Assembly (NCBI GenBank): GCA_002297365.1
Contig: DBKT01000012.1
Span: 42,497-106,496 of the forward strand
Direction of reading: 5' to 3'
DNA length: 64,000 nt
From: Caryophanales bacterium UBA743
GTDB lineage: Bacteria; Bacillota_I; Bacilli_A; RFN20; CAG-826
In this document: piece by piece, positions 9,671-16,755 of the stretch
Layout: each line of letters opens with the position of its first letter
Numbering within the stretch: position 1 is the stretch's first letter
Program-made: the position numbers and the translations under genes
Notes under the pieces: generated by a model
Told to the model about the DNA's origin: nothing
What the model saw: only the letters and a program-made list of their open reading frames with translations
Database searches by the model: none

Positions 9671-10286
9671 TGATACTGCTCCTTTTAAATGATGATTGAA
9701 TGACGTAATAACCTTTTTTGCGAGCTAACACATTGACCGAAGGGAAGATCGTTTCTAGATGTTCCTTCACAGAGAGAGCTCCTTGTTCTTTACGAATGAC
9801 GATGATTAAGGAAGCATTCTCATTCATGTGAGATGGCGCTTCGTCATAAATACGGTAAGTGACTCGTTTTCCCGCTCTTATCGGTGGGTTAGAGATTATC
9901 GAATCATAGGTGGAGTGTATGTTGAGGTAAACGTCGCTATGAACGATCTCGGTTTGAGAGGAGACGCCAAGATGTTTGGCGTTTCTTTCGCAAAGCTCGA
10001 GGGCCCGGTCATTAATATCCGCAAGCGTAACTTGTTTCTCCGGGTCGAGGTGAGCGAGGATGAGTCCTATCGGTCCCGCTCCACACCCAAGGTCAAGTGT
10101 TCTTTTTCCAAGAGGAATTCGGTTTTCGAGAATTGTTTTTAGCAATAATTCCGTTCCGAAATCCAGTTTGTTTTTAGAAAACACTCCTTTGTCGCTAAAG
10201 AAGGAGTAATGCTCATTAAGAAGATCAAACTCAATAGTGATGCTTTGATGTTCCATTCCTTCCACGTTATCGAAGTATTGGGGCAT
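9660..10286 (-). CDS. ybxB: Class I SAM-dependent methyltransferase, RsmC/YbxB type
   Basis: 208 residues with a Rossmann methyltransferase core: LDLGCGAGPIGL (SAM-binding motif I), LADINDRALELC (motif II) and the catalytic SNPPIRAGK (NPP-type motif IV, typical of N-methylation of a base). It belongs to the RsmC-like family of 16S rRNA guanine N2-methyltransferases. In Bacillus the same family member, YbxB, sits between rplL and rpoB exactly as here. The target base in this organism is inferred, not shown. AAAGGAGAAAG lies before the ATG. A hairpin separates it from rplL. Confidence 0.88.
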   Translation of the reverse strand: MPQYFDNVEGMEHQSITIEFDLLNEHYSFFSDKGVFSKNKLDFGTELLLKTILENRIPLGKRTLDLGCGAGPIGLILAHLDPEKQVTLADINDRALELCERNAKHLGVSSQTEIVHSDVYLNIHSTYDSIISNPPIRAGKRVTYRIYDEAPSHMNENASLIIVIRKEQGALSVKEHLETIFPSVNVLARKKGYYVIQSSFKRSSINAK

Positions 10287-10313
10287 TTTTTCTTTCTCCT
10301 TTAAAGCGTCAAA

Positions 10314-10351
10314 ACCCTACCCACAGGCGACGAGTAGTCCATGGGCAGGGT
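10314..10351 (-). terminator. Attenuator-like hairpin between rplL and ybxB
   Basis: On the minus strand ACCCTGCCCA...TGGGTAGGGT forms a 12-bp imperfect stem followed by TTTTGA. The short T-run suggests partial termination or an RNase site that lowers rpoBC expression relative to rplJL, as is known for this junction in other bacteria. Confidence 0.6.
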
Positions 10352-10375
10352 AAAAATCAAAATTGGGAAACGAAA

Positions 10376-10759
10376 CTATTTGATTTCCGCTTCGGCACCA
10401 GCATCGGTGAGAGTCTTCTTGTAAGCTTCTGCTTCGACAGGAGAGATCTTCTCTTTGATGGCGACTGGAGCAGCATCGACGAGTTTCTTCGCATCCATTA
10501 AGCCTAAACCAGTGATGGTTTGGACAACTTTGATAACAGCGACTTTGCCAGCGGTTCCAAGTCCCTTTAAGAATAAGGAGACTTCGGTTGGTCCTTTGGC
10601 GACTGGGCCTTCTTCTTCAGCTGGAGCGGCAGCGGCAGTTGGAGCAGCGGCGGTAACGCCGAATTCAGCACAAACGGCATCGACAAGAGCCTTGAGCTCA
10701 AGGGCGGTCATTTGTTTAAGGGTGTCAATGATTTGTTCATTAGTTAATTTTTCAGCCAT
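10376..10759 (-). CDS. rplL: Ribosomal protein L7/L12
   Basis: The flexible stalk protein of the 50S subunit, which recruits translation GTPases. It is 127 residues long: an N-terminal dimerisation helix pair (NEQIIDTLKQMTALELKALV), an Ala-rich hinge at about residues 37-50 and the globular C-terminal domain ending in TDAGAEAEIK. It directly follows rplJ (19 nt), whose product anchors it. A good GGAGG site precedes the ATG. Confidence 0.98.
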   Translation of the reverse strand: MAEKLTNEQIIDTLKQMTALELKALVDAVCAEFGVTAAAPTAAAAPAEEEGPVAKGPTEVSLFLKGLGTAGKVAVIKVVQTITGLGLMDAKKLVDAAPVAIKEKISPVEAEAYKKTLTDAGAEAEIK

Positions 10760-10778
10760 TGTTTTTTCCTCCTAGAAA

Positions 10779-11288
10779 TTAGTTGGCTGCTGGGGCTTCC
10801 GCTCCAGCCTTTTCGTTAATCGAGTTAACGACTCTGGCAAAGCCAGCGATAGGTTCGTTGAGAACCATGCAGAACATAGAGAGCAATGCTTCCTTGGTAG
10901 GGAGTTTTGCGACTTCTTTCATGCCTTTAGCGTCTACGACTTTCCCTTCGACGAGGCCACCGCGTAAAACGAGGTGTTCGTGGTAACGGGCGAATTTGTA
11001 GAGGATTTTGGCAGCGCTAGTAACATCTTCAGAGAAGACTAACGCATTCGGTCCTTCAAGAACATCATCTAAGCCGGTGATTCCTTCATCAGAGAGAGCG
11101 CGACGGATTAAGGTATTCTTGTAAACACCCATCTTGGCGTTTTTCTCAGCTAGGCTACGACGGAGTTCCATTGTTTCCGCAACAGTTAAGCCTTGATAAG
11201 AAACAATAGCGATGGTCTTGCTGGATTTTAAGCCTTCGGAAATTTCCTTGACGGAATTTTTCTTAGCTTGAAGTGCAGTTGCATTCAT
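10779..11288 (-). CDS. rplJ: Ribosomal protein L10
   Basis: 169 residues, the stalk-base protein that binds 23S rRNA and carries the L7/L12 dimers on its C-terminal helix. The family core is clear: TIAIVSYQGLTVAETMELRR, then GVYKNTLIRRAL and a LEGPNALVF block. It is preceded by AGAAAGGAGGA and a long structured leader in which the L10-L12 complex is expected to control its own operon. Confidence 0.97.
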   Translation of the reverse strand: MNATALQAKKNSVKEISEGLKSSKTIAIVSYQGLTVAETMELRRSLAEKNAKMGVYKNTLIRRALSDEGITGLDDVLEGPNALVFSEDVTSAAKILYKFARYHEHLVLRGGLVEGKVVDAKGMKEVAKLPTKEALLSMFCMVLNEPIAGFARVVNSINEKAGAEAPAAN

Positions 11289-11310
11289 ACTGTGTTCCTC
11301 CTTTCTTAAT

Positions 11311-11437
11311 ATATATGTGAAGCTTGGTATAACTAGTGAGTTATGTGAATTTGTAACCTCAGCAACGTGGATTATTAAGACATATGTCCGTTGCTATCTT
11401 AGGAATAACAAGCAATTCACCGAATTGGTGGCCAGAA
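11311..11437 (-). ncRNA. Ribosomal protein L10 leader (autoregulatory mRNA element)
   Basis: The 149-nt gap between rplA and rplJ holds, on the minus strand, the conserved core CCTAAGATAGCAACGG ... ACGTTGCTGAGGTTACAA (about 11350-11403). GCAACG pairs with CGTTGC, and the flanking GAGGTTACAA resembles the kink-turn/bulge region of Firmicutes L10 leaders. Two further hairpins stand upstream: CCAGAA/TTCTGG over the rplA stop, and CACC/GGTG. Known role of the family: free L10-L12 complex binds and lowers rplJL expression. Confidence 0.85.
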
Positions 11438-12127
11438 TTAGTTTCTGGTTGGGAAGGTAATTTTCATACCTGGACCCATGGTGGTGTGAACCACTGCGGT
11501 CTTGATATAAATACCTTTGACGGATGCTGGACGGGATTTCACAATAGCGTCGATCATGGCTTGCATATTGTCGACGATGTCAGCTTCAGGGAAGGAGACA
11601 CGGGCGATGGAAACGTTGAGATTGCCATCCTTGTCGACACGGTAAGAAATCTTACCTTTCTTAATCTCGGTGATGGCTTTGCCAATCTCCATGGAGACGG
11701 TGCCAGTCTTTGGGTTTGGCATTAAGCCTTTAGGGCCTAAGAGACGACCCATTTTTCCGAGCTCGCCCATCATATCTGGGGTAGCGACGATGATGTCGAA
11801 TCCAAACCAGTTTTCGTTTTGGATCTTTTCAAGCATCTCTTTGCCACCGACAAAGTCAGCGCCAGCAGTTTTCGCTTCTTCTTGCTTCACGTTGGTGACG
11901 GCGAGAATTTTCTTGGTTTTGCCATTTCCATGAGGAAGAACCAAGGTTCCACGGATTAATTGATCAGCCAAGGTTGGGTTCACGTTTAACGCGAAGGAAA
12001 TATCAACGGTGGAATCAAATTTCGTGATGCTGGTCTTCTTTAGAAGAGCAGCGGCTTCTTCGAGGGTGTATTCCTTGTTTTCGTCAACAAGTTTCTTAGC
12101 AGCAATATATTTCTTTCCTTGTTTCAT
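11438..12127 (-). CDS. rplA: Ribosomal protein L1
   Basis: 229 residues, complete. L1 forms the mobile L1 stalk near the E site and in many bacteria represses the rplK-rplA mRNA. Family blocks include VDISFALNVNPTLADQLIRG, GTLVLPHGNGK, MMGELGKMGRLLGPKGLMP and the C-terminal SSVKGIYIK-like TSVKGIYIKTAVVHTTMGPG region. It lies 15 nt after rplK and shares its promoter. Confidence 0.97.
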   Translation of the reverse strand: MKQGKKYIAAKKLVDENKEYTLEEAAALLKKTSITKFDSTVDISFALNVNPTLADQLIRGTLVLPHGNGKTKKILAVTNVKQEEAKTAGADFVGGKEMLEKIQNENWFGFDIIVATPDMMGELGKMGRLLGPKGLMPNPKTGTVSMEIGKAITEIKKGKISYRVDKDGNLNVSIARVSFPEADIVDNMQAMIDAIVKSRPASVKGIYIKTAVVHTTMGPGMKITFPTRN

Positions 12128-12142
12128 ACTGGTGCTCCCTCA

Positions 12143-12559
12143 TTATTTTGCATCGACTGTGACGCCCATTTGGCGAGCACTGCCGGCAACGATCTTTTTC
12201 GCAGCTTCGATGTCATTGGCGTTAAGATCAGGCATCTTGTATTGCGCGATTTCCTCAAGTTGAGCTTGAGAGATATGTCCCACTTTGGTTTTGTTCGGGA
12301 CGCCAGAACCTTTGCTGATTCCAGCAGCTTTGAGAATCAAATCGGTGACTGGCGTCGTTTTGATGACGAAGTCATAGGATTTGTCTTCATAAGCGGTGAT
12401 GATGACAGGAACCGTGGTTCCTTTTCTGTCGGCCGTTTTTGCATTGAAGTCAGTGCAGAATTTGGCCATTTGAACGCCTGCGGAAGCAAGCTTTGGTCCT
12501 GGATGGGCATCTCCACCTGGGAGTTCCATCTTAAGGACTTTGACGATTTTCTTTGCCAT
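12143..12559 (-). CDS. rplK: Ribosomal protein L11
   Basis: 138 residues, full length. It binds the GTPase-associated centre of 23S rRNA. The opening block KVLKMELPGGDAHPGPKLAS is followed by TVPVIITAYEDKSYDFVIKT and a C-terminal rRNA-binding domain ending AGSARQMGVTVDAK. It is the first gene of the rplKAJL-ybxB-rpoBC transcription unit, with TTAAGGAGGAC before the ATG and a long leader from the promoter at 12653-12681. Confidence 0.97.
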   Translation of the reverse strand: MAKKIVKVLKMELPGGDAHPGPKLASAGVQMAKFCTDFNAKTADRKGTTVPVIITAYEDKSYDFVIKTTPVTDLILKAAGISKGSGVPNKTKVGHISQAQLEEIAQYKMPDLNANDIEAAKKIVAGSARQMGVTVDAK

Positions 12560-12652
12560 ATTGTCCTCCTTAAATGACGATATGCAGTGGCTTAAACGAA
12601 CCCTCGTCGGAAGGCTCTACCACGCTGCACGCTAAAATACGCGTGCTCAAGT

Positions 12653-12681
12653 ATTATACGTGCGCGGGAAAGGCTTTACAA
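12653..12681 (-). promoter_or_regulatory. Sigma-A promoter of the rplK operon
   Basis: TTGTAA (12676-12681), exactly 17 nt, then TATAAT (12653-12658) on the minus strand. The predicted 5' leader is about 90 nt long and can form GCACGC/GCGTGC and an enclosing TGCAG...CTGCA stem, so a leader-based control is possible. Confidence 0.85.
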
Positions 12682-12689
12682 CCGCAATT

Positions 12690-12723
12690 TTTATAAGTGA
12701 ATTTTTTTGTGCACAATGCACAA
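12690..12723 (-). promoter_or_regulatory. Palindromic operator candidate upstream of rplK
   Basis: TTGTGCA-CAA-TGCACAA at 12707-12723 is a perfect 7-3-7 inverted repeat with A/T tracts on both sides. It lies 25 nt upstream of the rplK -35 box. On the minus strand it is followed after 11 nt by TATAAA (12690-12695), a possible second -10. The only other copy of this palindrome noticed in the window stands upstream of rpsJ. Confidence 0.65.
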
Positions 12724-12756
12724 TTTTATCAAACAATCGTCAATTCCAAAGAGGTT

Positions 12757-14670
12757 TCATTTGACCTTATATGCCAGTAAGGAAACGGAGCTTGCAACCA
12801 TAAGAAGCGTCACGCCAGTATCAGCAAAAACCGCAATCATGAGAGGGAAGGAGGGAATCAAGATGGAACAAACGGCAATGGCCAATTTGATAAAAAGAGA
12901 GGCAACGACGTTGAATAGGGCTCTATTTCTTGTGGCTTTGGCGATTTTCTTGGCGGTGACTATCTTTGAGATATCGTCGTTCATGATAACGATATTGGCA
13001 TTTTCCACGGCGAGATCGCTTCCGACCCCGCCCATTGCGATGCCCACGTCCGCAAGAGCGATGCTTGGCGCGTCATTGATGCCATCACCAACGTAAGCCA
13101 CCGCCTTTTCTCCAGTCAGTTTTTCCTTCAATGCGGCCGTTTTTTCTTCTGGGAGAAGTTCGGAATGGACTTCGTCGATTTGAAGTTCAGAAGCTACCCT
13201 TGATGCGTTTTCTTTTTTATCCCCCGTCAGCATGATCGACTTCACTCCCATTCCATGGAGAGCTTGGATTGTTTTGAAAGAGTTTTCTTTAATTTCGTCG
13301 TTCAAAAGGAGATACCCTCTATATTTTCCATCCATTGCAAGATAGACGATGGTCCCCACCGCATCCGCTTTTGCAAAGGAAACGTTGTTTTCTTTAAGAA
13401 GCTTTTCGTTCCCCGCTAAGAGCTTATGGCCATCATAAGTGAGAATCTCTCCATATCCCGCTTTTTCGGTATATTCAGAAATTTTCTCGCTATAGGGCGC
13501 AAGATTTCTTTCCCCGACGATGGCTTTGGCGATAGGGTGGTTGGAGCGAGATTCCGCAGCAATCATGTATTCTTGAAATTTTTCGAGGGGAATACCTACT
13601 GGATGATATTCTTCGACGATGAATTTCCCATACGTTAATGTGCCCGTCTTATCCGTGACAAGCATGCCTAAACGGTTAAGCTCATCAAAATAGGATCCCC
13701 CCTTGACAATGATGCCGTATTTTGAAGCGAGACCAATTCCGGCGAAATAAGCAAGAGGGACAGAGACAACCACTGCGCAAGGGCAGGAAATAACCAAGAT
13801 AGAAACGCCGATGCGAATCCATTCTTTCCATGTTTCGAGATTATCCATTCCGATGCAAAGAGGGGGGATTATGGCCATAAGAAGAGCGATCATTACCACG
13901 ATTGGGGTGTAAATCTTAGCGAATTTTGTGATGAATTTGTCCGCTTTCGATTTAGCGCCATTGCTTTCTTCCACCAAAGCGATAATCCTGCTAACCGTGA
14001 AATCTTCGTAAGATTTATTTACACGTACTTGGAGGGAACCGCTTTTAAGAATGGTTCCTGAATTTACAAAACCCCCTTCTTTTTTCGTCACCAAATTAAA
14101 TTCTCCGGTCAAGGAAGACATGTCAATGTCTCCGTTTCCTGAAAGAATCACGCCGTCTGCAGGAACGATTTCACCGACTTTTACGAGGATTTCATCGCCA
14201 ACGGAAAGATTCTTCGGATCGACGGAAATGATTTTCCCATCCTTTAAAAGAGAGGCTCTTTTGGCTCTAAGCCCCACGGCATTCGTGATGGCTTCATGGC
14301 TTTTATCCGTTGCCAAGTCTTCGAAAATATCGCCAAGCTGGAAAAGGAAGGCGACCATGAATGCCTCAAAGAATTCATTGCCGAAAATTTCGTTTTCGTC
14401 TTTGCCAAAAAGCCGAAGGCAGAAAGCGCCGATAGAGGCGATAAGCATCAACATGTTCTCATCAAAGGGATTCTTTTCTTTGATGAGGGATTGAAAGGCC
14501 TTGTATGCAATGTCATAGCCAACGATAAGCCATGCGATGGCCATGACAGCAAAATTCACCCAAACGCCGAAATTTGTTTCGTTTAGATAGAAAAGACCCA
14601 ACAAAGCGAGAATCAGGGCGATGGCTAAGCGGATGGAATTAATGAGTATTTCCTTCTTTTCTTCAGACAT
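12757..14670 (-). CDS. zntA: Zinc/cadmium/lead-exporting P1B-type ATPase
   Basis: 637 residues from the ATG at 14670. This start has GGGAG at the right spacing; the more upstream ATG at 14703 lies inside the regulator gene. Visible: the phosphorylation site DKTGTLT (about residue 338), the transmembrane metal site SCPCAVV (about 295), GDGINDAP near 527, and the C-terminal pair 'FIKLAIAV' and 'FADTGVTLL'. The Lys in the penultimate helix and the DTG in the last one are marks of the P1B-2 (Zn/Cd/Pb) class. There is no N-terminal GMxCxxC metal-binding domain. It exports divalent metal using ATP. The arsR-type gene just upstream is its likely regulator; the two overlap closely and form one transcript. 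Confidence 0.9.
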   Translation of the reverse strand: MSEEKKEILINSIRLAIALILALLGLFYLNETNFGVWVNFAVMAIAWLIVGYDIAYKAFQSLIKEKNPFDENMLMLIASIGAFCLRLFGKDENEIFGNEFFEAFMVAFLFQLGDIFEDLATDKSHEAITNAVGLRAKRASLLKDGKIISVDPKNLSVGDEILVKVGEIVPADGVILSGNGDIDMSSLTGEFNLVTKKEGGFVNSGTILKSGSLQVRVNKSYEDFTVSRIIALVEESNGAKSKADKFITKFAKIYTPIVVMIALLMAIIPPLCIGMDNLETWKEWIRIGVSILVISCPCAVVVSVPLAYFAGIGLASKYGIIVKGGSYFDELNRLGMLVTDKTGTLTYGKFIVEEYHPVGIPLEKFQEYMIAAESRSNHPIAKAIVGERNLAPYSEKISEYTEKAGYGEILTYDGHKLLAGNEKLLKENNVSFAKADAVGTIVYLAMDGKYRGYLLLNDEIKENSFKTIQALHGMGVKSIMLTGDKKENASRVASELQIDEVHSELLPEEKTAALKEKLTGEKAVAYVGDGINDAPSIALADVGIAMGGVGSDLAVENANIVIMNDDISKIVTAKKIAKATRNRALFNVVASLFIKLAIAVCSILIPSFPLMIAVFADTGVTLLMVASSVSLLAYKVK

Positions 14671-14671
14671 G

Positions 14672-14977
14672 CTATTCTCCCTTTTTCTCACTGGCGTGCT
14701 CATATACGACTTGAATGAGTTCGTTAATATGATGATCGGAAAGAATGTAGAAGGACTTTCTCCCCTCCTTACGAACGCTTACCAAACGATGTTTCCTCAA
14801 GACCTCTAACTGATGAGAAACGAGGGATTGCGAAGCTCCGACGAGAGTAACGATTTCACCGACGTTATGTTCCTCCTCTGCAATCGATAACATAATCTTT
14901 AAGCGAGTCGAATCGCTTGCGACGCTAAGCAAATCTTCCATCGCGTCAAGAATTTTTTCGCTGGGTAATGAAGACAT
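14672..14977 (-). CDS. ArsR/SmtB-family zinc-sensing repressor
   Basis: 101 residues with a winged-helix ArsR fold (recognition region ASQSLVSHQLEVLRKHRLVSVR). The C-terminal alpha-5 helix carries D81-x-H83 and H94-x2-E97. This D-x-H-x10-H-x2-E spacing is that of SmtB/CzrA alpha-5 sites, which bind zinc between subunits. There is no N-terminal or alpha-3 Cys pair, arguing against a Cd/Pb or arsenic sensor. Metal binding should release it from the operators in its own promoter and derepress the downstream ATPase gene, which begins one base after its stop codon. Confidence 0.9.
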   Translation of the reverse strand: MSSLPSEKILDAMEDLLSVASDSTRLKIMLSIAEEEHNVGEIVTLVGASQSLVSHQLEVLRKHRLVSVRKEGRKSFYILSDHHINELIQVVYEHASEKKGE

Positions 14978-14996
14978 ATATGAACTTCCTTCATAT
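14978..14996. promoter_or_regulatory. Operator-like repeat O1, next to the arsR start codon
   Basis: ATATGAACTTCCTTCATAT, inverted repeat of ATATGAA with a 5-nt centre. It lies directly upstream of the arsR ATG in the leader. Same half-site as O2 and O3. Confidence 0.7.
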
Positions 14997-15007
14997 TTAC
15001 AGCAATG

Positions 15008-15036
15008 ATTATAATGAATGGTTATTCATATATCAA
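15008..15036 (-). promoter_or_regulatory. Promoter of arsR-zntA with internal operator O2
   Basis: TTGATA (15031-15036), 17 nt, TATAAT (15008-15013) on the minus strand. The spacer contains an inverted repeat ATGAA-N6-TTCAT (15014-15029), so a bound dimer would directly block RNA polymerase. The SmtB/CzrA family typically binds such ATGAA...TTCAT repeats. Confidence 0.85.
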
Positions 15037-15041
15037 TATAA

Positions 15042-15061
15042 ATATGAAAGATTGTTCATAT
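15042..15061. promoter_or_regulatory. Operator-like repeat O3 upstream of the arsR -35 box
   Basis: ATATGAAAGATTGTTCATAT, a 7-6-7 inverted repeat just upstream of the -35 box. It is the best match of the three to the CzrA/SmtB-type operator and could bind cooperatively with O2. Confidence 0.75.
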
Positions 15062-15075
15062 TTAAAAGGAAAGAA

Positions 15076-15101
15076 AAAGAGCCCCTATTTAAGGGCTCTT
15101 T
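15076..15101 (-). terminator. Intrinsic terminator after nusG
   Basis: AAAGAGCCC / GGGCTCTTT stem (9 bp) followed on the minus strand by TTTTTCTTT. It separates nusG from the inserted arsR-zntA unit, which therefore depends on its own promoter. Confidence 0.85.
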
Positions 15102-15112
15102 GCCGGCATGAA

Positions 15113-15673
15113 TTAGATTTTCTCGATTTCAGAGAATTCGACATCCACAGGGGTGCTACGCCCAAAGAAGACGGTATTAACGCGGCAGGCGCCAGTGTCT
15201 TTATCAATGGACATGATCTTGCCCTCCGTTCCTTCGAGAGGTCCAGAGATAATTTTAACATTGTCGCCAACGTTATAACGATCATACATCGACTCATCAA
15301 CGAGACCCATTCTCTTTAAGACGGGTTCAATCTCTTCACGGGAAATTGGAGTAGGCATCTTGCCTCCGCCACTGGAACCGGCAATGCCAGTAACCCCAGG
15401 GGTGTTACGAACAACGAACCAGGATTGGGTGGTCATAATCATTTCAACGAAGATGTAGCCTGGATAGAGATTTTTGATTTTCACCTTTCCGTTAGGGAGA
15501 CCAGTTTCCTTATCGATGCATTTTTCTTCGTATTCGGCGACCAAAACACGAAAAATATAGTCTTCCATGTTCATGGTTTTGATACGGTTTTTCAGATTCT
15601 CTGCTGTTTTCGCTTCGTGAGCAGAATAGGTATTAACGATATACCAATGTTTTTCGGCTAATTCTGTTGCCAT
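15113..15673 (-). CDS. nusG: Transcription elongation/pausing factor NusG
   Basis: 186 residues: an N-terminal NGN domain (WYIVNTYSAHEAKTAENL) that binds the RNA polymerase clamp, and a C-terminal KOW motif (VGDNVKIISGPLEGTEGKI). The NGN block YPGYIFVEM and NTPGVTGI are conserved. It follows secE by 3 nt and has a GGAT-type ribosome-binding site. A terminator follows. In most Firmicutes rplK comes next; here arsR-zntA intervenes. Confidence 0.97.
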   Translation of the reverse strand: MATELAEKHWYIVNTYSAHEAKTAENLKNRIKTMNMEDYIFRVLVAEYEEKCIDKETGLPNGKVKIKNLYPGYIFVEMIMTTQSWFVVRNTPGVTGIAGSSGGGKMPTPISREEIEPVLKRMGLVDESMYDRYNVGDNVKIISGPLEGTEGKIMSIDKDTGACRVNTVFFGRSTPVDVEFSEIEKI

Positions 15674-15676
15674 GTT

Positions 15677-15868
15677 TTATCCTCCAAAAGCGGCTTTCAA
15701 TTGTTCGATGATTTTGGCTGCGGCTAAATCTTCCAGGGAAAGAAAGATAGCTGCGAAAAGCGCGATCACGACAACAACGGCGATGGTTTGCCAAAGCACG
15801 TCACGCTTAGGCCAGCGAACGCGTTTGCCTTCGCGAACGACCTCTTTCATGTATCTAATTGGGTTCAT
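15677..15868 (-). CDS. secE: Protein translocase subunit SecE
   Basis: 63 residues with the single-helix SecE layout: an amphipathic N-terminal part with the conserved VREGKRVRWPKRD segment, then one transmembrane helix (about residues 29-48). It stabilises SecY in the translocon. The position between rpmG and nusG is the standard one. Confidence 0.95.
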   Translation of the reverse strand: MNPIRYMKEVVREGKRVRWPKRDVLWQTIAVVVVIALFAAIFLSLEDLAAAKIIEQLKAAFGG

Positions 15869-15883
15869 TGCTTCTCCTTCCCG

Positions 15884-16033
15884 TTACTTGCTCTCTTTAT
15901 GCAAAGTATATCTGCCACAATGAGGGCAGAATTTTTTCAGTTCCAAACGACGAGGGTCATCATTACGCTTAGTAACCTGATAGTTTCTCGAGAGACAATC
16001 GGAACAAACTAAGAATACCTTTTCTCTTGCCAT
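15884..16033 (-). CDS. rpmG: Ribosomal protein L33, zinc-binding form
   Basis: A 49-codon gene read directly from the minus strand. It opens MAREKVFLVCSDCLSRNY and contains CSDC and CPHC, the two CxxC pairs of the zinc-binding (C+) L33 type. The ribosome-binding site is weak (GAAGGC close to the ATG, GAGG further up). It sits immediately before secE, as the rpmGB gene does in Bacillus. Confidence 0.95.
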   Translation of the reverse strand: MAREKVFLVCSDCLSRNYQVTKRNDDPRRLELKKFCPHCGRYTLHKESK

Positions 16034-16074
16034 GCCTTCAGAACCTCAAATTCCTAATGAAAGAATTCACTAAG

Positions 16075-16131
16075 AAAAAAGCGAAGATTGCTTCGCCCCT
16101 ATAATATAAAGCCAAGGGGCGCATATCGCAA
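16075..16131 (-). promoter_or_regulatory. Terminator and promoter between sigH and rpmG, with overlapping stems
   Basis: On the minus strand a promoter-like TTGCGA (16126-16131), 17 nt, TATATT (16103-16108) is followed by the hairpin GCGAAG-CAAT-CTTCGC and TTTTTT (16075-16096). A second stem, CGCCCCT/AGGGGCG (about 16094-16121), overlaps the terminator stem. The simple reading is a sigH terminator plus an rpmG promoter; an attenuator is the alternative. Confidence 0.6.
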
Positions 16132-16149
16132 ACGATTTCTTTAGAAATC

Positions 16150-16746
16150 TTAACTTCCGAAGACAATCTTTTTTACGAGTTCTTCGTATTTATCGTAATC
16201 CCTGCTGGCTCTTTTAGGGCTGATGGAAAGGATCTTGCCAATCTCGGTAAATTTGCAGCCGTCTATCTTTAGCCTTGCGACTTGGAGCACTTCTTCTTCA
16301 AGTCCGTCTTGCACTTTTCCAAAACGCATCGCCTCTTCTAGATAGGTCACATACATTTTCGGGTCGATTTCCCCACTTGCGGGTATAACATCGTGAAGGC
16401 TCATTCCATCGCTGCCCATTTCACGATCAAGGGAAAGGGTTTTGACATTCTTAAAAAGGCGCAGTTTCTCGGCTTCACGGATGAGGGCGTTTTTCAAGCT
16501 CCTGACAAGATAGGCGTGAAAGTTCCCTTCTCCAAGGGAATAGCTTTTCAAAGAGGAGTTGAAAGCAAGGAAAAACGCATGATTCAAATCCCAAGCATCA
16601 AACATAGCGGCCAAAGCGGCTGAGGCTTGATTGCAAAGGGTTTTCCTCCTATCGAAATAACGTTTTGTTAGAGTATAGAAAGCGTCGGCATTTTGGCTCC
16701 GAGACATAAGTAAAAGAGTCTCATCGGAGCAGGTTTCATAGTTCAT
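16150..16746 (-). CDS. sigH: SigH-like RNA polymerase sigma factor
   Basis: 198 residues. The first 110 residues resemble region 2 of sigma-70 factors (DLNHAFFLAFNSSLKSYSLGEGNFHAYLVRSLKNALIREAEK). The end resembles region 4 (LKIDGCKFTEIGKILSISPKRASRDYDKY, a helix-turn-helix). Between rlmB and rpmG it occupies the sigH locus of Bacillus, which supports the assignment more than sequence alone, as the protein is divergent. It is probably an alternative sigma factor; in a lineage without sporulation its role may be competence or stress. AAGGATG precedes the ATG. Confidence 0.72.
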   Translation of the reverse strand: MNYETCSDETLLLMSRSQNADAFYTLTKRYFDRRKTLCNQASAALAAMFDAWDLNHAFFLAFNSSLKSYSLGEGNFHAYLVRSLKNALIREAEKLRLFKNVKTLSLDREMGSDGMSLHDVIPASGEIDPKMYVTYLEEAMRFGKVQDGLEEEVLQVARLKIDGCKFTEIGKILSISPKRASRDYDKYEELVKKIVFGS

Positions 16747-16755
16747 AAAGCATCC

